From assembly GCA_027486415.1 (NCBI GenBank), contig JAIXPC010000008.1:1-64000 (forward strand): a DNA stretch of 64,000 bases. The letters are read 5' to 3'. This stretch comes from Sphingomonadales bacterium (lineage in GTDB: Bacteria > Pseudomonadota > Alphaproteobacteria > Sphingomonadales > Sphingomonadaceae). The notes under the pieces are model-generated. The model ran no database searches. It was not told where the DNA came from and worked only from the letters and a program-made list of their open reading frames with translations. This document shows positions 29,397 to 37,832 of the stretch, one piece after another (the stretch's first letter is position 1; each line of letters opens with the position of its first letter). Made by a program: the position numbers and the translations under genes.

Positions 29397-31364
29397 GTGA
29401 GCGGCGACGGCGTGATGACGGGCAATGATGGCGGGCGCGATGGCCCGGCACCGCTGCGCCTGTTCATCAGCTATTCCCGCGGTGACCAGGCCGCCGCCCT
29501 TCCGGTCATCAAGGCGCTGGAGCAGCAAGGTTATTCGGTGTGGTGGGATGGACTTCTGGTGGGCGGCGACAATTTCCTGCCCACCACCCAGGCCGCGCTG
29601 GAAAATGCCGATGCGGTCGTGGTGTTGTGGTCGAAGGTCGCCGTCGACAGCCACTGGGTGCGTGACGAGGCCACCGTGGCCCGCGATCGCCGCCGACTGG
29701 TGCCGCTGACCATCGATGGCAGCCTGCCGCCGCTGGGCTTTCGCCAGTTCCAGGTGATCGATCTTTCGGGCTGGAGCGGCAAGGCCGATGCGCCGGAATT
29801 TCGACGCATCATCAGCGGGATCGCTGCCGTGGCGGGTGCCGCACCTCCTGCCGCCCCGCTGGCGACGGCCGCCCTCGCCGCTCCCGCTTCGCCGCCAAGG
29901 CCCAATCGTCGTGCGGTGCTGGCCGGCGGGCTGGGTGTCGTGGCCGCTGGTGCCGGCGCGGCCGCGTGGCGCTGGCTGCGCCCGGCCGGGGCGGCGGCCA
30001 GCCAGAACAGCATTGCCGTGCTGCCGTTCCGCAACCTGTCCGGCAATGCCGCGCAGGATTATTTTGCCGAAGGCCTGGCCGAAGAACTGCGGACCACCCT
30101 CAGCCTCAACCGGCAGTTGCTGGTCAGCGGTGCCGCATCGGCCGGCGGTTTCCGCGCCGCTGATGCCGATACAAGGCGCATTGCCACCGCCCTGGGGGTG
30201 AGCAACCTGCTGCTGGGCACAGTGCGCCAGACCGGTGACCGGGTGCGGATCACGGCGCGGCTGGTTGATGGCAGCACTGGCCTTGATCGCTGGGCCAAGA
30301 GTTTCGATCAGCAGATGGCCGATGTGCTGGCAGCGCAGGCGCGACTGGCCACAACGGTCGCCGACTCCCTGATTTCCAGCCTGGAGGAGGACAATGGCTG
30401 GAGCGGCCAGCGCCCCGGTGGCACCAGCGATACCGGCGCCTTCGACGCCTATGTGAAGGGCCAGGCGCTGTATGGCAGCGATTATCCCGCCGCACTGAAG
30501 GCGTTCGATGCCGCCATTGCGCGCGATGGCCGTTATGGCGCGGCACTGGCGGCACGGGCCCGCACGCTGGGCGTAATGGCCAATATCGAAGCGAGCCCCG
30601 CCCGCGCGGCGACACGGCGGCGCGATGCGATGGCAACGGCAAGGCATGCCATCGAGATCGCGCCGACCATGGCCGAAGGCCACGCCGCGCTGGGCTTCCT
30701 GCTGCTCAGCCAGCTGGAATTCGAAGCCGCGCGCGGGCCGTATCAGAAGAGCTTTGAACTGGGGCTGGGCAATGCGCCGATCCTTGCCAGCTATGCCGAG
30801 TTTTCGGCCTATACCGGCGATTTCGGCCATGCCGATGCCGCCATCGAACGATCGGTGAAGCTCGACCCGTTGAACCCCGCCATCTTCCGCAGCGCTGGCG
30901 TCGTGGCGCTGCTGGCCCGCCGGCTGGAGGCGGCCCGCACGGCGGCGCAGACCGCCCTGTCGCTGAACCCGCGCATCCGCGTTGCCCATCACACGCTGGG
31001 TGATGTCGCCCTGCTGGCCGGTGATTATGCCACGGCACGCGCACAATTTGCCGAGGAACCCGATCGGCTGACGCAATTGCGCGGCCTTGCCATTGCCGAC
31101 GCGAAACTGCGCGGCCCCGCCGCCGGTGACGCCCAGATGGCCTCGCTGGTGCGCGAATTCGGCGACGGCGGCCTGTATCAGCAGGTGCAGGTACTGGCGC
31201 AGTGGGGCCAGATCGAGGCGGCGCTGGCTGCGCTCGATCGCGCCGTGGTCGCCCGTGATTCCGGACTGGTGCTGGCGCTGAAGGATCCGATGCTCGATCC
31301 CCTGCGACAGCAACCACGTTTTCAGGCAGTGCTGGCCGGATTGGGGCTGACCCGCGCCGATTAA
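29397..31364 (+). CDS. TIR-domain protein with single TM, TolB/FlgO-like domain and TPR repeats
   Basis: TIR: LRLFISYSRGDQAAALPVIKALEQQGYSVWWDGLLVGGDNF...VVVLWSKVAVDSHWVRDEATVARDRRRLVPLTIDG. TM: VLAGGLGVVAAGAGAAAWRWL. Then NSIAVLPFRNLSGNAAQDYFAEGLAEELRTTLS...LLGTVRQTGDRVRITARLVDGSTG and C-terminal TPRs. GTG start after GGAGG (tentative). Confidence 0.85.
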   Translation: MSGDGVMTGNDGGRDGPAPLRLFISYSRGDQAAALPVIKALEQQGYSVWWDGLLVGGDNFLPTTQAALENADAVVVLWSKVAVDSHWVRDEATVARDRRRLVPLTIDGSLPPLGFRQFQVIDLSGWSGKADAPEFRRIISGIAAVAGAAPPAAPLATAALAAPASPPRPNRRAVLAGGLGVVAAGAGAAAWRWLRPAGAAASQNSIAVLPFRNLSGNAAQDYFAEGLAEELRTTLSLNRQLLVSGAASAGGFRAADADTRRIATALGVSNLLLGTVRQTGDRVRITARLVDGSTGLDRWAKSFDQQMADVLAAQARLATTVADSLISSLEEDNGWSGQRPGGTSDTGAFDAYVKGQALYGSDYPAALKAFDAAIARDGRYGAALAARARTLGVMANIEASPARAATRRRDAMATARHAIEIAPTMAEGHAALGFLLLSQLEFEAARGPYQKSFELGLGNAPILASYAEFSAYTGDFGHADAAIERSVKLDPLNPAIFRSAGVVALLARRLEAARTAAQTALSLNPRIRVAHHTLGDVALLAGDYATARAQFAEEPDRLTQLRGLAIADAKLRGPAAGDAQMASLVREFGDGGLYQQVQVLAQWGQIEAALAALDRAVVARDSGLVLALKDPMLDPLRQQPRFQAVLAGLGLTRAD

Positions 31365-31496
31365 ATATTTCGTAATTTGTTTCGCTCGGCCGTGCAAACC
31401 GCCCTTGCCGCGAGAGCAAGGAATCGGCAACATTCGATAACGTCCGGGTACGGGCGCAACACTTCGGGCTGTTCCCTGCCCGATCTGGGGGTGACC

Positions 31497-31751
31497 ATGA
31501 ACAAGACCGTGATGCTGGCCAGCCTGATGCTGGCAACGACCGCGCTGACCGCCTGCAACAAGAAGGAAGAGGCGCCCGCCGCCGAACCGGCCGCCGTGGA
31601 AGCCGCACCGGCTGCTGAGGCCGCCCCGGCCGCCGAGCCGGCTCCGGCCGACGCCACTGCGGCCCCGGCACCCACTGATGCGCCGACTGCCACGCCACCC
31701 GCCGAAGGTGAAGGCGATGTGCGCGGCGGCGGCAACGGCACCAGCACCTGA
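31497..31751 (+). CDS. Small Ala/Pro-rich lipoprotein
   Basis: MNKTVMLASLMLATTALTACNKKEEAPAAEPAAVEAAPAAEAAPAAEPAPADATAAPAPTDAPTATPP; lipobox L-T-A-C. Confidence 0.75.
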   Translation: MNKTVMLASLMLATTALTACNKKEEAPAAEPAAVEAAPAAEAAPAAEPAPADATAAPAPTDAPTATPPAEGEGDVRGGGNGTST

Positions 31752-31752
31752 T

Positions 31753-33444
31753 ATGGGCTGGCGGCGACTGCCGCTGATTGCACTGATGCTGGCTGGCCCC
31801 GCACCGGGACAGCCAGCATCAACCACGTGGCCTGACGCGCCGGATCCCGCCGGCGGGCGCGTGCAACCTGCTCCGAGGCCCAAGATCGTCCCGGTCGATC
31901 CCGCCAACCCGGCTGCTGGCGAACAGCTGATGGTCCAGATCCTGTCGCCCACCAATCGGTATCGATGGCCTTCGCCGCCACCGATTGGCTGGGCCGCCAT
32001 GGTCGATCCCGATGCACTGCCGTTGCAGGCGCCCGCTGGCGATGCCGACGGCGCGCTTGCGTTCATCGCTCGCTTGCCGGCTCTGGAGGACGAGCTTGAT
32101 CCCGCAGAACAGGCGCAAGTTGCTCCGATCCTCGCGGCCTTCAGCCTTTCCCAGCTGACAGCACTGAACCAGTTCTTTCGGGCACAGCCCGAAGGCGATC
32201 GCGGCGCATTCATCCGCGACATCCTGGAAAAGCGCCCCCTTGCGCTGGCACCGGTTCTGCGCGTGTTGGCGGCGCTGGATGCGGACGAGCGTGATGCCGT
32301 GGCACACGCCATCTTCGTTCGGGAAATCCGGCAATGGGTGGCGATTCCCGATCTCGCGCTGGCGGTGGATACCAACACGGCGACTGCCATGCTGCTGTTC
32401 CGCAACCTGTCCACGCTTTGCGACAATGCTGCTCCTGAGATTCAGGCCCGATGCCGGACGGCGCAGGCGGCGTTTCTGAAGCTTTACGGAACGGCAATCA
32501 AAGGTCCGGGGATGGTCATTGCCAAGCGCGGGATCGCGCCCTTCATGGCACAATTGTACCGCAGCGGCGCCGATGCGGCGGCGCAGAACTCGGCGCGGTC
32601 AAAGTCCGTGGAGCGCAGCCAGCTTGGCCAGCAGCGCAATGAATGGGATCGGTTGCACCTGTGCGGTGCGGCCTATCTGGGCAACAACTGGGTGATCACG
32701 GCGGCGCACTGCATCGACAGGCCACCCGCGTTCACGGGCGCGCAGTTTCTGGCCCAGCGCCGGATCAGAATGGGCACGTTGGACATTCACGAAAGCGGGC
32801 AGTCCTGGGCCATCGATGCTGTCGTGGTGCATGGGGATTATGACAGCGCCGTGGATGGCAATGACATCGCCCTGATCCGGTTGAAGGGCCCTGCCGAGGG
32901 GACACCGGACGAGCGCATCGCGCCTGTCGCCATCCCGACCCGCCCTCAGGCAATTGGCAGCATGCTGCAGGTCACCGGCTGGGGTGTCACCGGCGTGACT
33001 GCCAGGGGCGGCGCCAAGTTCGATATCAGGAACCAGTTGCAGCAGGCATCGCGGTTGTTGCGGGTTGGCACGCTGAGGCTGCTGGCCAGCACCGTCTGCA
33101 ACAGCAACAGGCATTTCCGGGACCGGAGTTACACAGTCGGGCCGGGCCAGCTGTGTGCCGGATCGCGCGATGGCGTCGACACGTGCCGGGGTGACAGCGG
33201 CGGCCCGCTGGTGCTGCCGCGGGCCGGCCGGCCAGCCATCCTTTTGGGGCTGGTGTCCTATGGCCCCGGATGCGGCCAGGCCGACACGCCGGGCGTCTAT
33301 ACCGATGTGTTTCGATTTGCTGGCTGGGTGGCCGCGGCGAGAGCGCAGGCACGTCCGGGCATGATCATCGCCTGGCGACCCGGCCGCTGCCGCCGCGACG
33401 GCATCGATATTGCCTGTGTGCCGCAGGCACGGGTGCGGCCATGA
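31753..33444 (+). CDS. Secreted trypsin-like (S1) serine protease with unrecognised N-terminal domain
   Basis: Signal-like MGWRRLPLIALMLAGPAPG. Catalytic motifs NNWVITAAHC, GNDIALIRL, DTCRGDSGGPLVL. Confidence 0.88.
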   Translation: MGWRRLPLIALMLAGPAPGQPASTTWPDAPDPAGGRVQPAPRPKIVPVDPANPAAGEQLMVQILSPTNRYRWPSPPPIGWAAMVDPDALPLQAPAGDADGALAFIARLPALEDELDPAEQAQVAPILAAFSLSQLTALNQFFRAQPEGDRGAFIRDILEKRPLALAPVLRVLAALDADERDAVAHAIFVREIRQWVAIPDLALAVDTNTATAMLLFRNLSTLCDNAAPEIQARCRTAQAAFLKLYGTAIKGPGMVIAKRGIAPFMAQLYRSGADAAAQNSARSKSVERSQLGQQRNEWDRLHLCGAAYLGNNWVITAAHCIDRPPAFTGAQFLAQRRIRMGTLDIHESGQSWAIDAVVVHGDYDSAVDGNDIALIRLKGPAEGTPDERIAPVAIPTRPQAIGSMLQVTGWGVTGVTARGGAKFDIRNQLQQASRLLRVGTLRLLASTVCNSNRHFRDRSYTVGPGQLCAGSRDGVDTCRGDSGGPLVLPRAGRPAILLGLVSYGPGCGQADTPGVYTDVFRFAGWVAAARAQARPGMIIAWRPGRCRRDGIDIACVPQARVRP

Positions 33445-34943
33445 TCGGTTTGCTGTCCCTGTTGCTGGCAGCAGCGCCGCCGGGGGCGAGCCCGGATGAA
33501 CTGGTGATGCCCGATGCGGCCGTCATCGCGGCCCTGAATGAAGAGCAACGGCTGGCGTTGCTGGATGCCGAACTCGCCGACGCCGATCGGGCCGCCATGC
33601 GCGCGCTGATCGGGGCGCTGGCGCCGGCGGGTCAGGCCAATGTGGCGCGTTTTGTGGCGGCGCAGCCCGAGGGTGATCGTGGTGCACTGGCACGAGTGAT
33701 CCTGAAGGAACCGCCGGCCGTCCGGTCGGCCACGATGGCGCTGCTGGCATCGCTGAGCCCCGGTGAAGCCGATGTGCTGGCCAGGGAACTGGCCATCCGG
33801 TCACCCTTCGTGTGGATTGCCCTGCCGAAACTGGCCCAAAGCGTCGATCTGGCGACGGCCCGCGCCAATCTGTTGCCCGATCCGGCCACGCCCGCGCCCT
33901 GCGCCTATCCGCTTCTTGGCCAACCACCGGCCACCAAATGTCCGTCTCCGGCGCTGGAGGCGTTCTTTGATCTGTGGAATTCGGTTGCCGCGGGCGGCGT
34001 CAACATGGAGCTGGCCAAACCCGACGCCGCACCGTGGCAGGCGCAATTCTTCCGCGCGGGCGCAAGCGCGAAGCTGTGGACCAGCCCGCTGATCAGATCG
34101 CGCGACCGCGAGCAATTTGGCCAGGTGCGGCCCGATTATCACCATCTCCACATCTGCGGCGCGGTCATGCTGGGGGGGCCGTGGGTGCTGACGGCAGCCC
34201 ATTGCATCGGCGACTGGCGGGGCCGCAATGCCGAATTTTTCGATGGCCGTCGCATCCGCACCGCCACCAACGACATCACCGATGGCAGCGGCGAAGTCTG
34301 GCCGATCGTGGCGGTGGTGCGCCACGGGGATTATGTGAATGCGCCAGCCGGCAACGATATTGCGCTCTTGAAACTGGGGCCGCGCGTTGGTGGCACGCCG
34401 GTGATCAAGCCCAGGGCAGCCGCCCTGCCCACCCAGCCGGCGCCGCGCGGCACGCGGCTGCGGCTGACCGGCTGGGGCGTCACGGGCCAGACCGAACGCG
34501 GCGGTGATGATCGCGATCTGAGCGGCGAACTGCAGCGGGTGGCACCGCAACTGCGGATCGGGGAGCTGCGGCTGGCCTCGCCCGATGCCTGCAACCTCAA
34601 TCCCGAATATGTCAGCCGCGGCTATCGCGTGGGCAAGGGCCAGATCTGCGCCGCTTCGCCCGAGGGCGTTGACGCCTGCCGCGGCGACAGTGGCGGCCCG
34701 TTGGTGTGGATGCGCGACCGCTCGCCGGTGCTGATCGGGCTCGTTTCGTACGGGCCGGGCTGCGGGCTGGAAAAGACGCCGGGTGCCTATACCGATGTCG
34801 CCTATTATGCCCGTTGGGTCGCCGCTGCGCGGGGTGCCGCACAGGATGGCAGGATCATCGAGTTCGTGCCCGGTCGCTGCCGCCACGATGGCGCGGACGT
34901 GCCATGCAACGGCGCGGACAGGCAGCAATCCTTGCGCCAATAA
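33441..34943 (+). CDS. Secreted trypsin-like (S1) serine protease, tandem paralogue of the preceding gene
   Basis: Signal-like MIGLLSLLLAAAPPGA. Catalytic motifs GPWVLTAAHC, GNDIALLKL, DACRGDSGGPLVW. ATGA overlap with the upstream protease. Confidence 0.88.
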   Translation: MIGLLSLLLAAAPPGASPDELVMPDAAVIAALNEEQRLALLDAELADADRAAMRALIGALAPAGQANVARFVAAQPEGDRGALARVILKEPPAVRSATMALLASLSPGEADVLARELAIRSPFVWIALPKLAQSVDLATARANLLPDPATPAPCAYPLLGQPPATKCPSPALEAFFDLWNSVAAGGVNMELAKPDAAPWQAQFFRAGASAKLWTSPLIRSRDREQFGQVRPDYHHLHICGAVMLGGPWVLTAAHCIGDWRGRNAEFFDGRRIRTATNDITDGSGEVWPIVAVVRHGDYVNAPAGNDIALLKLGPRVGGTPVIKPRAAALPTQPAPRGTRLRLTGWGVTGQTERGGDDRDLSGELQRVAPQLRIGELRLASPDACNLNPEYVSRGYRVGKGQICAASPEGVDACRGDSGGPLVWMRDRSPVLIGLVSYGPGCGLEKTPGAYTDVAYYARWVAAARGAAQDGRIIEFVPGRCRHDGADVPCNGADRQQSLRQ

Positions 34944-34966
34944 GCTGATCCGCGCACTATCGGTGC

Positions 34967-35425
34967 ATGGACGGCTATGATCTGAAAATCCTGAACCTGT
35001 GGCAGCAGCGTGGCGACATTGGCCCGGTGGAGATGGGTGAGGCCATTCATCTTTCGGCCTCGCAATGTTCGCGGCGGATGGCTGCACTCAGGAAATCCGG
35101 CCATGTCCGCGGCTTTCACGCCGTGCTCGACCCGGCGTCGGTGGGGATCGGGCTGATGGCCTATGTGCTGCTGACGATGAAGAGCCATTCGCCGGAAGCG
35201 GCCGAAGCGTTCCGGGCGCGCATCATGGGGCTGGCCGAGGTCATGGAATGCCACAAGCTGACCGGGGAGGCCGACCTCATCCTGAAAGTGGCGACGCGCG
35301 ATCTCGCCAGCTTCAACCAGCTGCTGTCACACCGCATCCTCGCCGCGCCGGAGGTGGCGACAGCGCGATCGAGCATCATCCTCGACGAGGTGAAGCATAC
35401 GACGGCGCTGCCGCTCGGCGCTTAG
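34967..35425 (+). CDS. Lrp/AsnC family transcriptional regulator
   Basis: [60 protein letters not shown]... HTH plus RAM-type C-terminus. Confidence 0.92.
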   Translation: MDGYDLKILNLWQQRGDIGPVEMGEAIHLSASQCSRRMAALRKSGHVRGFHAVLDPASVGIGLMAYVLLTMKSHSPEAAEAFRARIMGLAEVMECHKLTGEADLILKVATRDLASFNQLLSHRILAAPEVATARSSIILDEVKHTTALPLGA

Positions 35426-36669
35426 AAGAAGGCCTGCAATCCCGTCTGCGCGCGGCCCAAAATCAGGGCGTGGACATCGTGGGTGCCTTCATAGGTGTTG
35501 ACGGCCTCCAGGTTCATGACGTGGCGGATGACGCCATATTCGTCCGAAATGCCGTTGCCGCCGTGCATGTCGCGGGCAGTCCGCGCGATATCCAGCGCCT
35601 TGCCGCAGTTGTTGCGCTTCAACAGCGAGATCGCTTCCGGCGCGAGCTGCTTGGCATCCATCAGGCGCCCGCCGGCCAGCGCCGCGCACAGGCCCAGCGT
35701 GATCTCGGTCTGCATGTCGGCCAGCTTCTTCTGCACCAGCTGCGTTGCGGCCAGTGGACGGCCGAACTGGATGCGATCCAGCGTGTAAGCCCGCGCGGCG
35801 TGCCAGCAATATTCGGCCGCACCCATCGCGCCCCAGGCAATGCCATAGCGCGCGTTGTTGAGGCAGCCGAACGGGCCGGCCAGGCCTTCCACGCCCTTCA
35901 GCAGCCGCTCTTCGGGCAGGTGGACATCGGCCAGCACGATCTCCCCGGTGACGCCGGCGCGCAGGGAGAACTTGCCTTCGATCTTGGGCGTGGAGAAGCC
36001 GGCATCACCGCGCTCGACGATGAAGCCGCGGATCTTGTCATCATCGCACTTGGCCCACACCACCGCCACGTCGGCGAGCGGCGAATTGGTGATCCACATC
36101 TTGGCGCCGTTCAGCACCCAGCCGCCCGCCACTTTTCTCGCGCGGGTCTTCATGCCGGCAGGGTCGGAGCCGGCATCCGGCTCGGTCAGGCCGAAGCAAC
36201 CGACCAGTTCGCCGCTGGCGAGGCCGGGCAGATAGCGTTCGCGCTGGGCGTCGGAGCCATAGGCATAGATCGGATACATCACGAGGCTCGACTGCACGCT
36301 CATCGCCGAGCGATAGGCCGAATCCACCCGCTCCACCTCGCGCGCGATCAGGCCATAGGCGACATAGGACGCGCCGGCGCAGCCATAGCCATGGATGGTC
36401 GGGCCGAGCAGGCCGGCGGCACCGAACTTCGTCATCAGCTTGGGATCAAAGCTCTCGTGCCGGTTCGCCAGCTTGACCACGGGGGCCAGTTCCGCATCGC
36501 AGAAGGCGCGGGCGGCATCGCGCACCATCACTTCTTCCGCGGTCAGCTGCGCGGCCAGCAGCAGCGGGTCCTGCCAGTCGAACCTGGGCCACTTGGGCGC
36601 GAAATGCTGGACGTTGGTAGCGGTGGGGGTGGCGGTGGCGGTGGCCATGGCAATGCTCCTTGTTGGCAC
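35422..36669 (-). CDS. gcdH: Acyl-CoA dehydrogenase, glutaryl-CoA dehydrogenase type
   Basis: [96 protein letters not shown]. Confidence 0.88.
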   Translation of the reverse strand: MPTRSIAMATATATPTATNVQHFAPKWPRFDWQDPLLLAAQLTAEEVMVRDAARAFCDAELAPVVKLANRHESFDPKLMTKFGAAGLLGPTIHGYGCAGASYVAYGLIAREVERVDSAYRSAMSVQSSLVMYPIYAYGSDAQRERYLPGLASGELVGCFGLTEPDAGSDPAGMKTRARKVAGGWVLNGAKMWITNSPLADVAVVWAKCDDDKIRGFIVERGDAGFSTPKIEGKFSLRAGVTGEIVLADVHLPEERLLKGVEGLAGPFGCLNNARYGIAWGAMGAAEYCWHAARAYTLDRIQFGRPLAATQLVQKKLADMQTEITLGLCAALAGGRLMDAKQLAPEAISLLKRNNCGKALDIARTARDMHGGNGISDEYGVIRHVMNLEAVNTYEGTHDVHALILGRAQTGLQAFF

Positions 36670-36738
36670 CAGCTTTAACCCCGCCGTGCCGCCCCCTCAA
36701 GGCTTGCCAGCCGCAGCATTCGGGTTCAGCAAGGGACC

Positions 36739-37746
36739 ATGAAACTCGCTTCGCTGAAATCCGGTCGTGATGGCCGTCTCGTCGTCGTCTCGGATGATCT
36801 GGCCTGGTGTGCCGCGCCGCCGCCGATGTATCCCACGCTGCAATCGGCGCTGGATGATTGGGATCGGGCTGCCGCCGTGCTGGAAGGCGTCGCGCTGTCG
36901 CTTTCCCACGATGCCGTGCCGCACGCCCGCTTCCACGAACGCGATGCCGCCGCGCCCCTGCCCCGCGCCTATCAATGGGCCGATGGCAGCGCCTATGTGA
37001 ACCATGTCGAGCTGGTCCGCCGCGCTCGCGGGGCCGAACTGCCGGCCAGTTTCTGGCACGATCCGCTGATGTATCAGGGTGGCAGCGACCAGTTCCTGTC
37101 CCCGCGCGACGCCATCCCCTTCCACGATCCGGACTGGGGCCTCGACCTGGAGGCCGAAGTTGTCGTGGTCACCGGCGACGTGCGGCAGGGCGCGAGCCGC
37201 GAGGAGGCGCTGGCCGCCATCCGCCTCGTGGGTCTGGTCAACGATGTCTCCCTGCGCGGGCTGATCCCCGACGAACTGGCCAAGGGCTTTGGCTTCGTCC
37301 AGTCCAAGCCGGCCTCCGCCCTGTCCCCCGTGCTGGTGACGCCGGCCGCGCTGGGTGACCGCTGGCAGGATGGCAAACTGCACGGCACGATGAGCATCGA
37401 TCTGAATGGGCAGGCGTTTGGTCGCGTCGAGACCCACACCGACATGACATTCGATTTCGGCACGCTGATCGCCCACCTCGCAAAGACACGCAACATCGTC
37501 GCCGGCAGCATCATCGGTTCGGGCACGGTGTCGAACCGCGATGCCGACGGCGGGCCGGGCAAGCCCTGTGCCGACGGCGGGCGCGGCTACGCCTGCATCG
37601 CCGAACAGCGCATGGTCGAAACCATCCAGGGCGGCGCGCCAAGGACTGGCTGGCTCAAGCCAGGTGACGTGGTGCGGATCGAGATGCTGGACGACAGGCA
37701 TCACAGCATCTTTGGCGCGATAGAACAGACGGTGACGGCGGCCTGA
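36739..37746 (+). CDS. Fumarylacetoacetate hydrolase family protein
   Basis: MKLASLKSGRDGRLVVVSDDL...FHDPDWGLDLEAEVVVVTGDV...VGLVNDVSLRGLIPDELAKGFGFVQSKPASALSPVLVTP...GSGTVSN, FAH fold with metal-ligand pattern. Confidence 0.9.
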   Translation: MKLASLKSGRDGRLVVVSDDLAWCAAPPPMYPTLQSALDDWDRAAAVLEGVALSLSHDAVPHARFHERDAAAPLPRAYQWADGSAYVNHVELVRRARGAELPASFWHDPLMYQGGSDQFLSPRDAIPFHDPDWGLDLEAEVVVVTGDVRQGASREEALAAIRLVGLVNDVSLRGLIPDELAKGFGFVQSKPASALSPVLVTPAALGDRWQDGKLHGTMSIDLNGQAFGRVETHTDMTFDFGTLIAHLAKTRNIVAGSIIGSGTVSNRDADGGPGKPCADGGRGYACIAEQRMVETIQGGAPRTGWLKPGDVVRIEMLDDRHHSIFGAIEQTVTAA

Positions 37747-37784
37747 CCCCGGCAGCGGGCGCAGCATCCGGGCCCAAACAACAA

Positions 37785-37808
37785 GGGCAGGCCCATCAGG
37801 ACCTGCCC
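37785..37808. terminator. Candidate bidirectional terminator between convergent FAH and RTX-nuclease genes
   Basis: GGGCAGG-CCCATCAGGA-CCTGCCC inverted repeat in the short convergent intergenic gap; no strong T-run. Confidence 0.4.
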
Positions 37809-37832
37809 TCATCATCCGCGTTGGCGGCAGGA

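Noticed and set aside
27350-29428. 692-aa plus-strand ORF opposite the SLOG-TM gene
   Set aside because: High-GC shadow ORF: Q/G/R/H-rich translation with no recognisable domain, fully antisense to a well-supported gene.
31377-31445. Hairpin CCTTGC-CGCGAGA-GCAAGG between the TIR gene and the lipoprotein
   Set aside because: Only a 6-bp stem and no T-run; not enough to call a terminator or sRNA.
29283-32426. 1047-aa minus-strand ORF opposite the TIR and lipoprotein genes
   Set aside because: Low-complexity Gly/Arg/Ser translation spanning several good plus-strand genes; an antisense artefact of codon bias.
33801-36678. Long antisense ORFs (428 aa minus, 537 aa plus) over the proteases and acyl-CoA dehydrogenase
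   Set aside because: Compositionally typical of the complementary strand of high-GC genes; no homology-like motifs.
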